From Iris pallida (Eukaryota > Streptophyta > Magnoliopsida > Asparagales > Iridaceae), in contig JANAVB010005597.1 of the NCBI GenBank assembly GCA_029216955.1, positions 49,287,614-49,351,613 on the forward strand: 64,000 nt of DNA, given 5' to 3'. Positions 48,384-60,869 of the stretch are shown here, one piece after another (within the stretch, counting starts at the first letter, position 1; every line of letters begins with the position of its first letter). The notes below the pieces were generated by a model. The model searched no databases and had not been told where the DNA came from. It saw only the letters and a list, made by a program, of their open reading frames with translations. The position numbers and the translations under genes are program-made.

Positions 48384-50205
48384 TTCTAGAAGTAACAAGT
48401 TAAGACTAAATGTGCTAACAGTTCTATAAGTAAATAAGAGTCATAAATGCTCCAAACACAAAAGTCGCCTCATATAGAAATAAGTCCAAGTACAAGTCTG
48501 AAATGTAAATCTGGATACATGTCCAGTTACAAAATACGTAGTCTAATACATGACTATACTAAATATTCCAAGCGACTACGCAAACTAGACGAGTTTTTCC
48601 GTAGGTACATCCTCGTAAGGCAAAGCCTGGTCCTCGACAGTATCTCCATAATATGAGTCGCAGAGTAACTCCTCCTCAGTAAGGATACCTACAACGTTAT
48701 CCTGTCAGGACGGGAGCAAGTACTGATTCTAACAAACTAACATATGAAACATGAAAATGAACATAAGAGGAATAACTGGAAATATGGCATCACATAATCT
48801 ATCATGGCAAGGACACATATGTCATAGAGACAGATGTATATGTAATGTTTAAAACTGTAGCAGGTACGTGATCGTCAATAGGTGTAAAATGTACTATGGT
48901 ACAAGTATATAAAATATACTTCCGTACAAGTAGAACAAGCGATAGATGTACATACGTACAAATACAGCTGGTGCGCCTACGACAAGGTATACATAAAATG
49001 TCAACCTTGCTCGGTACGTACGTACGAGTAAGGGGGCAAGATCACGTACGCTACTAACAGTTTCCCCATAACCCAGGTTCTAATCATGTGAGAGATACAT
49101 AAAGACTGTTCTAAGCATGGTAGTAACTGAAAGTACAACATGTGAATATTTAACTTGCTACCCAAGGATCAGCATTTAACATGGTTGGATTTGCAGTTCA
49201 TTGATGTAACAGTATGTAAAGTTTATAGAAAGTACTTATCTCTAGCAAAGCAAAACAGCGATAAGAATGCTATAGATGCCTGGTAACTCGTCACTGTAGA
49301 AATAAATACATAAACTTAGTTTTTATACTAAGTTAAACACTAAGACACTAAGTGGTGCTACACGACTTTCTGATTGGACACCTAGCCAAAATGATGACTT
49401 TAGCATAGGAGACCAATGTGGGATAACACCATACTATAACTAACTTTATAGGGTCTTTACACTAGTGTGGGGTGACGTTCAATACGGCTATAACTCAAAA
49501 TAACACAAAAAGTTGCAAGTCATAATTATTCAATAAATAAATTAACTGAACATTGTGTTCCAACAATTTTTGAAATAGACAAAAAGCTCAATTTTACATA
49601 AAATAAAGTACTAAAATGATTCTTGTTAATTATAGAAATTTATTATAATTTTTTTGGAATTTATTAACCAGTATAAGTATTTTATAAAAATCAGTTTTCA
49701 TAAGTACACATAAAATGAGTTCTGGTTTCATATGCCAAAACAGTGGCAAAACTGTAATTTAAATACTGCAAAAATTATGATAAATTAGCTAAATTAACAT
49801 AGTATCTAAATACTATTTTTCCAAAATTTTAAAAGCAATAAAAGTATTTTTAGAAATTCAAAAACAGCATGGTACACAATTAAAATTAAATAATTAATTA
49901 TCTGCATATTTTGTCCATGTACATAATTTGAACCAGAGTTCAAATACAGGACCCAAGGCCACGAATCAAGTCCAATATGACTTGTACAGGTCTTGAATAT
50001 GTGAAAACATATTTGAGCCCAAAAACTCATGCTAGACTTGGACACCAAATGGTTGCAGTAATACAGGAATTTAAATAATAATAATATATTTTCAAAGTGG
50101 TAAAAATATACAAGTCATAATTTTAAACAATAAAATGACTTGGAAATTTATGCACAATAATATTTTGTACAAAGTAGAATTTTTGAAATACATATATAAA
50201 ATGTA

Positions 50206-50478
50206 TAACTACAATATTTATATATATATATAAATATATAGATATTTATATATATACATAATGGATATATACATACATATGTTAAATATACATATATATA
50301 TATAAGAAATACTTAGTATAAATATATATATATACATAAATACAAATATTGTATACATATATATATAATAGTATATATATAATAATACATATACACATGA
50401 TCATATATACATATATACATATATATACATAAATACATATATATATACACGTATATAATATAATAAAGTACTAAATAT

Positions 50479-50554
<76 letters not shown>

Positions 50555-50589
50555 AATACAGTATATATATACATAATACAGTATATATG

Positions 50590-50667
<78 letters not shown>
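50206..50667. repeat. Long TA-rich microsatellite in LTR G
   Basis: Several pure TA runs, the longest about 50597-50667, are separated by TACATA and ACACAT blocks. Long Tyr-Ile frames here are artefacts of the repeat. Confidence 0.92.
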
Positions 50668-50670
<3 letters not shown>

Positions 50671-51772
50671 AAAAGAAAAAGAAAATGAAACAGACAGCAG
50701 GGGGGATTCGAACTCGGCCCAGCGGGTCGAGTTCTCGGGTGCGGTCGGGCTGGCCAGGGGGTCAGCCCGCTCTGGGTGTTAGGGTTAGGATTCGGGTTAC
50801 ATTTATTTAGGTTTTAAATTAATAATAATAAAATCCGATAAAACAAAATCCTGTGTCCTGACAGTTAGGGACACAGGAGTCGCGTGTCCGTGCTAAGCAC
50901 GACACGTACGGGTCTTGTCCTTCGTGTCCAAGCACTGGGCTAGGATCCTCGTGTCCGGGCGAACCATATACGTGTGTACGAGACACGTACAACACGATTA
51001 TCACACTGCTACCTACGTGTCCGGCGAGCTGTGGGGGTTCGAGGGTGCTGGACAGCGGAGGAGTCGACGTGGACGTGGTGCTCGGGCGGCACTGCGTTCG
51101 TCTCGAGGAGACGCGTCGGATGGTGGCGGTGGATGGGGGTGATCGACGTCGGGGAGTTGGCGTTGGGGCTTAGCCGGAGTTAGGGTTCCGGTCGTGGGTT
51201 TGGGGAAGAAGAGGGTTGTGGGGGCGTCGATGGTGGTCGTGGGGTTGAGCTAGGGTTAGGGCTGAGTCTGGGGGTTCTTATAGGAGGGTTTGAGTCGGTC
51301 GGGCTGGGCTAGGTCGGCCGAAAATGGCGGGGTCAGGTCGACGTCGGTCGTCGGTCAGTCGTCGGGCAGGGAGCAGTTGGGAGGAGAGAGAGAGGGTGAT
51401 CGTGGGGGGGGGTAGGTAGATTAGCAGTCAGGCCCCTAGGATTTAGGAATTTGCAAAAAGACCCTAACAATGTCTAAATGCAAAATAAAATTTGCATCCC
51501 GCACTTTAAAATAAATAACTAATTACAAACTGACTTCTAAACAATTCGAAATATTACAAACAGCTATTAAGACATTTTAATAAATTGCAAAACTACCTTA
51601 AAACATTTCAATAAATTACAAAATGGTATTTTAGCTTTTAAAACTCATTTAAAAATTATTTTAAAAATTGTAAAAAAATTCCTAAAATTATATTAAATTA
51701 TTTTAAGGCTAAAATGACATTAACAACAAATTAACACTAATTTAAACAAAAATTGAAAAACAGGGGTTGACA

Positions 51773-54409
51773 TTAACCTAAGAAGGATTCAAAGACTGGT
51801 TGAAGATGGACCTTTGAGTTCATTGGAAGTAGAGGTACTACCAGTCTGTGAATCCTGCTTGGAAGGTAAAATGACCAAAAGGCCTTTTACGGTAAAGGGG
51901 TATAGGGCCAAAGATGTGTTGGAATTGGTTCATTCTGATTTGTGTGGACCCATGACTATCCAAGCTAGAGGTGGCTTTGAATATTTTGTCACATTTATTG
52001 ACGATTATTCAAGGTATGGATACATTTATTTGATGCGCCGTAAGTCTGAGTGCTTTGAGAAATTCAAAGAGTACAAGGCTGAAACGGAGAAACGTCATAG
52101 AAAATATATCAAGTCATTACGATCAGATCGTGGTAGCGAGTACCTCTTTGGAGAGTTTAGGAATTATTTATCAGAGGCTGGAATTGCATCCCAATTGACT
52201 GCACCTGGAACGCCCCAACAGAATGGTGTAGCCGAAAGAAGGAATAGAACTCTTATGGAGATGGTTAGATCAATGATGAGTTATTCAGATTTGCCAGATT
52301 CGTTTTGGGAATATGCCTTAGAGACTGCAACTTATATTTTGAACTTGGTTCCTTCTAAGTCAGTACCTCTTACTCCCACAGAGCTGTGGATTGGGCATAA
52401 GCCTAGTCTGAAACATGTTCGCATTTGGGGTAGTCCAGCACATGTGCTGAATGGAAAAGCAGATAAGTTGGAATCTCATACAGAAGTAAGCTTGTTTGTA
52501 GGCTATCCAAGAGGAACGAAAGGAGGTTTATTTTATAGTCCTAAGGATCAGAAGGTCATTGTTAGCACCAATGCCCGATTCTTAGAGGAAGACTATGTGA
52601 TGAACCATAAACCCACAAGTAGAGTTGTTCTAGAAGAACTGAGACGTGAGACACCAAGTACTTCAGTACCAACAGTACAAGAGGATGAACCACAAATAAC
52701 TGCACAACGTGTCACAAATATTATACCACAACCGATAGTGCCTCGTCGTAGTGGGAGGGTTGTGATACAACCTGATAGATATATGTTCTTGGGAGAGTCG
52801 TCAGACTTCGTCCCTGACGAACAAGATTATGATCCCTGTACCTACAATGAAGCACTCCAAGATAAAGATGCAGAGTCTTGGCAAAAAGCAATGATATCTG
52901 AAATAGAATCTATGGATTCTAATCAGGTCTGGGAGCTTGTAGAACCACCCGTTGGTGTAAAGCCATTGGATGCAAGTGGGTCTATAAGAGAAAAAGAGGA
53001 TCAGACGGTAAGGTTGAAACCTTTAAAGCTCGCCTTGTAGCAAAAGGTTTTACTCAAAGAGAGGGTATCGATTATGAGGAAACCTTTTTCTCCTGTAGCC
53101 ATGCTTAAGTCTATTCAGATTCTTTTATCTATTACAGCTCATCTCGATTATGAGATTTGGCAAATGGATGTCAAGACAGCTTTCCTTAATGGAAGTTTTG
53201 AGGAAGACATCTATATGAAACAACCAGACGGGTTCATTGAAAAGGGCCAGGAGCATCTTGTTTGTGAGCTCAAGAAGTCCATTTATGGACTTAAGCAAGC
53301 TTCCAGATCTTGGAACATATGTTTTGATCAGGTGATAAAATCCTATGGATTTGATCAATTTCAGGATGAATCATGTGTATACAGAAAGTGTGACAGAAAT
53401 GTGGTGGTGTTTCTAGTACTTTATGTGGATGACATCTTGCTCATTGGAAACAATATGAAGGTATTATCTGATGTAATGGTATGGTTATCCAAACAGTTTG
53501 ATATGAAGGACTTGGGAGAAGTAGGTCACATCCTTGGGATCAAAGTTCTACGAGATCGCAAGAAAAGGATGTTGGGCTTATCCCAAGCTTTCTATATCGA
53601 TACTGTACTAACTCATTTTAGTATGCAAAATTCTAAGAAAGGTTTTTTACCTTTTAGATATGGAATTGCTCTATCAAAAGAGCAGTATCCGAGGACACCT
53701 AAAGAGATAGAGAACATGAAGGCAGTTCCTTATGCTTCATCAGTAGGAAGCTTAATGTATGCAATGCTATGTACGAGACCAGACATCTGCTTTGTCGTAG
53801 GCATGGTCAGCAGATATCATTCTAACCCAGGACAAGAGCATTGGACTGCCGTAAAGCATATTTTGAAGTACCTGAAAAGGACTAAAGAGTATATGCTAGT
53901 TTACCAGGCAGATAGTTTAGTTCCCTTGGGGTATACAGACTCAGATTTTTCAGTCAGATAGGGATTCCAGGAAATCTACCTCAGGTTATGTGTTTACTTT
54001 GGGAGGTGGAGCCATTGTGTGGAGGAGTATCAAGAAAAAATGTATTGCTGATTCCACCATGGAGGCCGAGTATGTGGCAGCCTCTGAGGCAGCCAAAGAA
54101 GCGGTTTGGCTCAGAAACTTTCTGTTGGACTTGGATGTGGTACCTAGTTTGCCTAAGTCTATTACACTTTATTGTGATAATAGTGGTGCAGTTGCAAACT
54201 CGAAGGAACTACGAGCCCATAAGACAGGCAAACACATTGAGCACAAGTACCACCTGATACGAGATTTCGTAAAGAAAGGAAAAGTTGTTGTGATCAAGAT
54301 AGCATCAGCCGACAACCTAGCTGATTCCTTTACAAAGAGCTTACCAGCTAAGGCTTTTGACAGTTATGTTGAAGGAATGGGAGTCAGATGTGTAACATCA
54401 TGGCTTTAA
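51773..54409 (+). pseudogene. Element F integrase, reverse transcriptase and RNase H
   Basis: The frame resumes after LTR G. The Cys half of the IN zinc finger (CESCLEGK, 51847) is followed by the catalytic core with Asp 51937, Asp 52126 (SDRGSEY) and Glu 52234 (GVAERRNRT), giving D-X35-E spacing. The RT has YVDDILL (Asp codons 53428-53433), and RNase H has YTDSDF and YCDNSGAV. Three single-base changes break it: a deletion near 52965 (AAGCCATTGG), an insertion near 53086 that restores the frame, and an extra T near 53945. The natural stop is TAA at 54407-54409. All catalytic residues are kept. Confidence 0.9.
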
Positions 54410-54454
54410 GTATAAGTGGGAGATTTGTAACAGTATAGTGAAAAGTAATACTTT

Positions 54455-54471
54455 GAGTATAAGTGGAAGAT
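54455..54471 (+). other. Polypurine tract of element F
   Basis: AAGTGGAAGAT abuts the 3' LTR. A near copy (AAGTGGGAGATTT) lies about 50 bp upstream at 54413-54425, so the tract region is duplicated. Confidence 0.6.
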
Positions 54472-54961
54472 TATTAGGGTTATATACTAAAAGCATCACT
54501 TTTATAGTAACCTTATTTCCTTAAATTTTGAATGAGAATCATATGGGCAAATATTTGCATATTGTATTTGTTGCAAGTGTTATTGCAAATGTCTGATATT
54601 CTATATTATAGATAATATGGTGTGTGGTGTCACACAGAAGTTCATATTATCAGTTTTCTATGGAGTATATAAATAGTTCACAACCTAGATGGACTTGGAC
54701 AATCTATTGGAAAGGTTGTAGTGTAATCTGGTATTAGTCTATCTTGAATATAGGTTTACACTAGTACACTTTGTGTGTATTGAACAGGACCACTTGAGGT
54801 TGTTCTCTTTGTACTGACTGCATAAGAGAACAAACACCTCTGTTATTATGGATGTTTGTGCTCTTAATCCGGATATAATAACAGACATGTATATGCAGTG
54901 TGCATTACTTTGACTCATAAAAGAGTGAGATTCATTATGGATCAACAACCTCTATGAATTG
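54472..54961 (+). repeat. 3' LTR of element F, first 490 bp
   Basis: Begins TATTAGGG where the 5' LTR has TGTTAGGG, so the terminal TG has mutated. It matches the 5' LTR up to CTCTATGAATTG, where element H starts; the 5' LTR continues GGTAATAAC there. AATTG (54957-54961) should be the target duplication. Confidence 0.9.
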
Positions 54962-56435
54962 TGTCACGACCTGTACCCGCTTTTCGAATACGAGACGTGT
55001 CCAAGCCAGCCTATGCCGCAGAGTCGGCGGTAGAACGCTGTCAAGCCCGCAAGTAATAACTGCTCAAAATATAACATTTGCTGCTCATTCACATTTCTAA
55101 ATTTATTACAATAGTTACAACATTTATAAAAAAATACACATTTCTCGCATTTAAGAAAATGACAACTAGTTCAACTATCTATGTCGGCCTCAGCATACCC
55201 ATGTCTTTCCAGTGCTAAGAGTGATCGCAGCTAAACCTGAAAAATATTGGTTTTCAGTCAGGAATGGAACAAGTACACAAACCGACGGCAATACAAAACA
55301 CAATAGAATTAACAAGACATGGAAATAACATATGAGATATCAAAACTGGAAGATAACTGATGACATAGCACGATAGAGAAGAAAACAAGAAAAAACTAAT
55401 AAAAGACATCTATCTAGGTGGTTTGAAATATTATTTTCAACATGTGAACGGCTAGGGGTAAATACGGCTCACTGCACGTGTCGTGTGCAGCTGCTATCAT
55501 TCACGATTAGACATATTGGGATAGTTCTGGGTAGTCCACATGTATACTAAGATATTTTCCCTTCCGACAACTCGGTGTGACGAGCGTGTCAACAAGCAGC
55601 AAGATATATGTATAGACATGAAATAAAAAGACTACTATGAATCGAAAGCAATCAGAAAGTGCACTTGCCGATAGTCCTGAGCTGCGGTTATGAGTCGAGC
55701 ACTGAGTCAAAGTCCACAGAACCTATATTATGAGTTGATATTAATCAATACATGAGTTTAAGTTAAACTAAGTCCATCTTTTAAATATTGCAAGCTTCCC
55801 TATATGTTTAGTAGGTTTAAGGGTTTGGACTGTCTTCTGAGTTCAATTATTCTCTCGAACCTTGTCTTCATCTACTCAAGCTTTATAGGTATCTAGGAAG
55901 CACTACCCTTGATGCAGTATGGTCGTAGCACTCTACCTTAACATTACCTCTCATTACCCCAAACATGGTCTCACATCCCATTAGCTACCTACCCATGACT
56001 TAAGATTTGAAAATTGGGGATAGGCTAAAGCTGGTACAAGGGACTACGGGCTGGGCTCTAAATACCCAATTGAACAGTAGGAATGACCAATGTGAAGACT
56101 AACCTTTACTTGTAAAGGCTGATATCAGAGAACAAAATGAGATGGTAAGATGAGTCAAATGAAGGGTAACATCAGTGAAGGATATAACCTAACACATGCC
56201 TCACATACCCACACCTGATGCATCACTCTGTAGATTCCTACACACACTGGTTTGTTGTTCAAGACACTGCTGCTGTCAGTAACATCTGCAGGTTGTCCAC
56301 CTATACACCCATACTTCCCTCTGAATAATAACCAACTCACAACTGCAACTTTGCATTTAACTTGCTGCAATTATGTAGTTTAATAAACAGATTTGAACCT
56401 CCCACATAAGGGTCCCTATGGTCATATATATAAAA

Positions 56436-56514
<79 letters not shown>

Positions 56515-58976
56515 TTGTTTACAATTGCATATAACTGATGCATATGGTGATATTCAAGACAATGTCCATTGCAGAAACTGCAAGCCAACTGTTGCACAGG
56601 TATGTGCATAACACACACACACAAAGCACCTATCCATGGCTGCACACCTATCCAGTGCTGATGTTACAACAGTAATTATTCCTGCCAATTTACAGAGAGT
56701 GACACCTATTTCATTCATTGATATATAGGTTCACTAGTGACTCCTCTTGTGTTCAGTCCATTCGTGCTATCTCTTACACTATGTGTATACCCTTTATTAT
56801 GACACTACCTCTGTTCGATCCTATATTTGTTGTTTTCCTATTTCCAGTTACCGCTTGTGGTTGTGTGGAATCCTATGGACACTCATAAGGAAACCCTGAT
56901 ACCAAGGAATCACGATCAGGCCCTAGATTTCCCTTATACGATTAGGGGTCTGCTGCACTTAATCAAGGTATACAGGACATACTTCGTTCGACCCACACGC
57001 ACACAATTGGGTCATGCTCTGTTCGAACAGAGGTGTATGAAGTATCTCACCTTCCTTGTTTCTTAATGTTTTGGGGGACATATAAGTACTGTGTTCTTCC
57101 CACAGATTTCAGGTATCTCCATACATCCAAATATAGCTACACATTGGGCTTCCTATCTCGATACTGGACTGCTGCCCACCCACAGGGTCTGCCCCGACCT
57201 ACTTCCTTATAGTTTATTGCATTGGTGTGACCCTTCACTTTACTGATACGTCATCTTAATGACTGATACCCATGTATTTGACTGAAACGAATTTGACAGC
57301 AGGTATCCAAACGTTACCTATTACTGAAACAACATATACGAATGTGCAAAGTGCAATTGCAGCTGATACCATATTGATACTATTGCCCTTACTCTATAAT
57401 CTAACAAAGGTATCGGTCGACTCGAGTTATGATTGGTACCACACCTAGCACATACATCCCTTGGTCACATAGACTCCTACACATGTTCCCTCTACCTGCT
57501 ACATAAATGTGAAATTGTCTTTCCGTTGCCCACTACCAATATCAAATACCTGTTTTGTGTCAAACACCCTTTACCCGCTATAGGAATTTTGTATTCCTGC
57601 AACACTGACCTGAACCCACCATACGGTGCTGGACAGGCAGCATTTTCAGCTATCTGCAGGACGCGGTTTGCCAATTGGGAACACACACCTGGTACATAAC
57701 ACACATAGAAGAGCATTCTGAGACTTATCCTCACTAAGAATTCAATTAGCCTATTATCAAATAGCAAAAGCAATGAAACAAGCCCCTTATATACTTGTAC
57801 AATTCCTAATATCCTGGCCACCAAGGTTGGAACCTATAGATCCTTGCTTGCTAAAATACAACCCTGTGCCTATGGGTCTTGCCTTCTATTGATTTGACAG
57901 GCACAAAGTGTAAGGCTTGATGCATACATCAATTGATATCATGGTATCAACATAATCAGACACGGAATAACTGTTACCTTATTAACTACCCACAGGATAC
58001 CTGATACTTTTCATGTTTGCAAGTATCATGTATCGACTGGCACATGATATGAGTACCAATATCTATGCAAGCTGAGGCAACTTGACCCACTGTGACTTTG
58101 TGCAGCTTTCTCTTGACAGAGACTTGCAATATCTAACGCAACTCCGACTGGTACTACCCCTGATACTAAGTAGTCCGCTTACTATCTACCGCGCACAACT
58201 GACAGTAGGATAGCGCACATTGCGTGCATGCCCTCTGTCCAAACTTTGGCAGAGTTTATACTTGCTATCCACGCCCTCCTGAACGTAATGGTACAACCAA
58301 TGTTTGCACCCCGACTTCACTCTAATAACAGAGCCCCTATGCTCAATATGTCCTCTAAGAAAACTCGAATTCTGATACAGGGAATACCCAGTAGACTTAA
58401 TGGGACACGACCATGCTTACATAAAGTTTCCTACTTAGTAATTACTTCAAACATCTATCAATTCCCTCATCCCATGCTTTGTTAAAGACAGTAATGGTAA
58501 CTTTAGGGGTGGTTTAGTTTACCTCTTTGGTTTCGAAGTGAAAATCGATCGTTCCTTGACCCTTCTCTGATATCACCTCACGGCAGGGAAGAAGTGGAGA
58601 ACTAGGGTTCGGCCACAAGCCTCTGATCCCTCTACTTATACTAGGGTTTTGTTGATTTGAAGGATAGGATTGAATATCTCTCCTTCTATCCAGAGCTGGA
58701 TTCGAACTCTTCTAATCCAGAGATTTAAATTTTGAACCGGCCGTTTGAAATTTAAACTAAGAATTTTACACTCCAGTCCCTCTCTTTGATCTATTTGTGA
58801 AACATCCCTTCCTGTATTGGAATTTTTGAGAAAGACCCCTCTGCTATCCCTTATTGCATACAAGTGTAATATAATACATTCACACTAATTGCCTATTAAA
58901 AGCCTTTATGCTTTTAAGTAATTATTCAGCAAAAATTATAATAATAAAAGATGGAAATTTGGGTCAAGGACTTACA
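54962..58976 (-). repeat. 3' LTR of element H (4015 bp)
   Basis: On the minus strand it begins TGTAAGTCCTTGACCC at 58976 and ends GTCGTGACA at 54962. It contains the U5 hairpin, the conserved blocks, a TA tract (56424-56512) and a CA-rich stretch. Small frames, such as those near 57433-57824, are present in both LTRs and match no known product. Confidence 0.9.
55007..55040 (-). other. U5-terminal hairpin, element H 3' LTR
   Basis: CAGC-CTATGCCG-CAGAGT-CGGC-G-GTAG-AAC-GCTG: one pair is weakened relative to the 5' LTR copy by a C to T change in a CpG. Confidence 0.68.
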
Positions 58977-59013
58977 AATCTACCCTCCTTAAAATAATTT
59001 CGTCCTAGAAATT
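58977..59013 (-). other. PPT and pre-PPT hairpin (element H)
   Basis: Minus-strand tract AAGGAGGGTAGATT (58977-58990) at the LTR start. Hairpin AATTTCG-TCCT-AGAAATT (58996-59013) has one pair lost. Confidence 0.8.
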
Positions 59014-59045
59014 AAAGATAGACACAAGTGTAAGAATTTTATAAC

Positions 59046-59403
59046 TCAAGCCTCGAAAAGATGAGGATAGCGCTCTCGTATCTCGTCTTCTCTCTCCCAA
59101 GTGGATTCGCCCGGAGAATGGTGCCTCCATGCGACACGTACCAATGGAATGGTCTGGTTGCGTAGCACTTTCTCCCGGCGGTCCAAGATCTCCACGGGCT
59201 GCTCCTGATAGCTAAGGCTCGGTCCCACCTCAATCTCCGAGTGGTCCAGCACGTGACTGGGGTCCGCCACGTACCGTCTCAGCTGGGACACGTGGAATAC
59301 GTCGTGCACTCCGTCCAATGCGGGTGGTAGTGCCAAACGGTATGCCACCTCTCCGATTTTCTCGAGGATGTGAAACGGACCGATATATCTCGGACCACGT
59401 GTT
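59046..59403 (-). CDS. Integrase C-terminal domain plus chromodomain segment in element H
   Basis: An uninterrupted minus-strand frame holds the IN C-terminal GPF region (RYIGPFHILEKIGEVAYRLA), the HDVFHVSQLRRY motif, and the chromodomain tail with ILDRREKVL and STWEREDEI, ending at a natural stop (59046-59048). It aligns over its full length with the decayed end of element A gag-pol (about 6180-6524). The frame extends upstream to an ATG at 59456, but residues encoded beyond 59403 come from the fossil U3 fragment, so an ATG has been gained by fusion. The catalytic core is absent. Whether any protein is made is unknown; the lack of stops may only reflect youth. Confidence 0.75.
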
Positions 59404-59405
59404 GG

Positions 59406-59842
59406 GTGGCACACTAGTGGCATGTGCGTAGTGGTCTTCGAGTAGATCACAACCATATATTGGGTCGCAGGAATTGAGTCGAAGTTAAGGCTCTAATGGA
59501 AGTCGGAAAGTATAACGGGTAGGTACTATGGTAAGGGTTATCGCTAGTCCTTTTAACTTGAAAGTCGTACCCCGAAAATAGAGTACAAGGGGACGAGTTT
59601 GAGTGAGACATGATATACCTTGATGAAGGTGGACTCGTCTAGATCTTGCATGTGAAATCTGTTGGAAGGTAACAGCTAGTCTCGTGCTCCGAATATTAAT
59701 GACACAGCCGGGAACATAAAATGATCTAAATGGAAAGTGGGAGTCCATGGGGCACTAACTATCACTAATGGAATTTATTCTAATCAATCGGTAATCCTTG
59801 TATATCCCAAAAATTTTAGAAGGCTTACAGTCTACCCACCTT
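59406..59842 (-). repeat. Fossil polypurine tract plus U3 start inside element H
   Basis: On the minus strand AAGGTGGGTAGAC (59830-59842) is followed by TGTAAGCC, a normal LTR start, and ~424 bp of U3-like sequence homologous to 11946-12365 in element B. It stops at GTGGCACAC, exactly where B and H diverge, and is fused to the integrase segment. Confidence 0.78.
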
Positions 59843-60843
59843 AGAAGCTAGGACATGATTTTAGGAATGATGTTGTTAGGAGGATTCTGATAGTAGCTTG
59901 AGGGTCGAGAGGATAACGAGTAACTCCAGGCAAGGTTCCAGTCCCAGGGCTGGCCGATGGTAGCTGCACTTGTATATACAATCATCATAGCCATGGGGAT
60001 ACTCTCTATCTATTAAATACGAGCGTTCGTCTTTCCAATTAGTGAAAGACAAAAGCAATAAGGAATTCAAGAAAGATGTCATCGAATACAATTACGTGAT
60101 TCAAGGGCAGATGTATAATTCAAAAGGAATTGTCAATACAGTCGCGGATGAGATCCTGGATACCTCTATATCTCAATCCACGTAGGAAAATTAAATGAAG
60201 AGCAAACCAAATGCATCATGGTTGATCAGACCGTGATACAATGATTCTGATTAGACAATAGGTTAGCGGGCGTCCCCAATAACATATGTCTAGAATCAAG
60301 CTCGATAAAAGAGTAAGCTTGCAAAAACTAGGCTGTAATTGCAGCGTTGGTCAAGATGGTCAAAATATAAGTACGCGAGATTTTTGGAAAGGAGGCACAA
60401 GTAGTTCGAGTTTTGTGAGAATTAAAATCTAACTCGAGATTCGTACACGAATAACAGAATCAAAAATTCCAAACTAATTCTATACAGCAAAATAGGATAT
60501 AAGATTTATATCTAATACAGCAAAAAAAATTAAACAGTTTATCAAAATTAACTCCTTAATTCTAGGCAAGTCTAACATACCAAGCGAATAGTATATCCAC
60601 ATTGGGGTCATATTGTCATATCAGAAATAATAGTGTACCTATAGAGATCTAGCAAGCTATCTAAATTGCATGGCCTATATAATAACCTTAACTACCCAAC
60701 AGTCAATTTGAACAAGGGACTCCTAGTCCTAGTTATTCTCCTAAATCATTTTAATCCTAATTGTGAATGAGCATTTCTTAGGCGCAGGCTCGCAATAGTA
60801 CGACTAACGTACCATCACAAGTTCGTAATCTTTTGCGAAGACG
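59843..60843 (-). other. Element H interior, PBS-proximal part; non-coding
   Basis: No domain is readable. About 59885-60400 and 60580-60843 match the B interior (23105-23600 and 24600-24907). The part between is AT-rich and specific to H. Confidence 0.75.
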
Positions 60844-60861
60844 GACCTGCATGGGCCACCA
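60844..60861 (-). other. Primer-binding site, tRNA-Ile(AAU) type (element H)
   Basis: Exact TGGTGGCCCATGCAGGTC on the minus strand, 8 nt from the 5' LTR edge. Confidence 0.85.
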
Positions 60862-60869
60862 CAAAAACT

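Larger units (their letters stand above)
48305..51772 (-). mobile_element. Solo LTR G (3468 bp), TSD TTAAC, inside element F integrase
   Basis: TTAAC at 48300-48304 and 51773-51777 flank a sequence starting TGTCACGACCC and ending GGGGTTGACA. Terminal sequences, the U5 hairpin and conserved blocks show it is an LTR of the B/C/D/E/H superfamily in minus orientation. There is no internal region, so LTR-LTR recombination has removed the rest. A GC-rich block (50990-51420) precedes the long TA-rich tract in transcription direction. Removing the LTR and one TSD copy restores the integrase reading frame. Confidence 0.92.
44454..54961 (+). mobile_element. Element F: Ty1/copia retrotransposon, 3' LTR cut by element H
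   Basis: The order LTR, initiator-Met PBS, gag, protease, integrase, RT, RNase H, polypurine tract, LTR has IN before RT, which is the copia arrangement. The lineage looks like Angela/Tork but this is not settled by eye. Gag-pol is damaged by one stop in gag, three single-base indels in pol and the solo LTR G inside integrase. The left target site should be GTCCT (44449-44453). The right part of the 3' LTR lies past the window, beyond element H. Confidence 0.92.

Noticed and set aside
57433..57824. Opposing 88- and 110-codon frames in LTR H, also at 63302-63693
   Set aside because: They are preserved only because both LTRs are young; they overlap antisense and match nothing recognisable.
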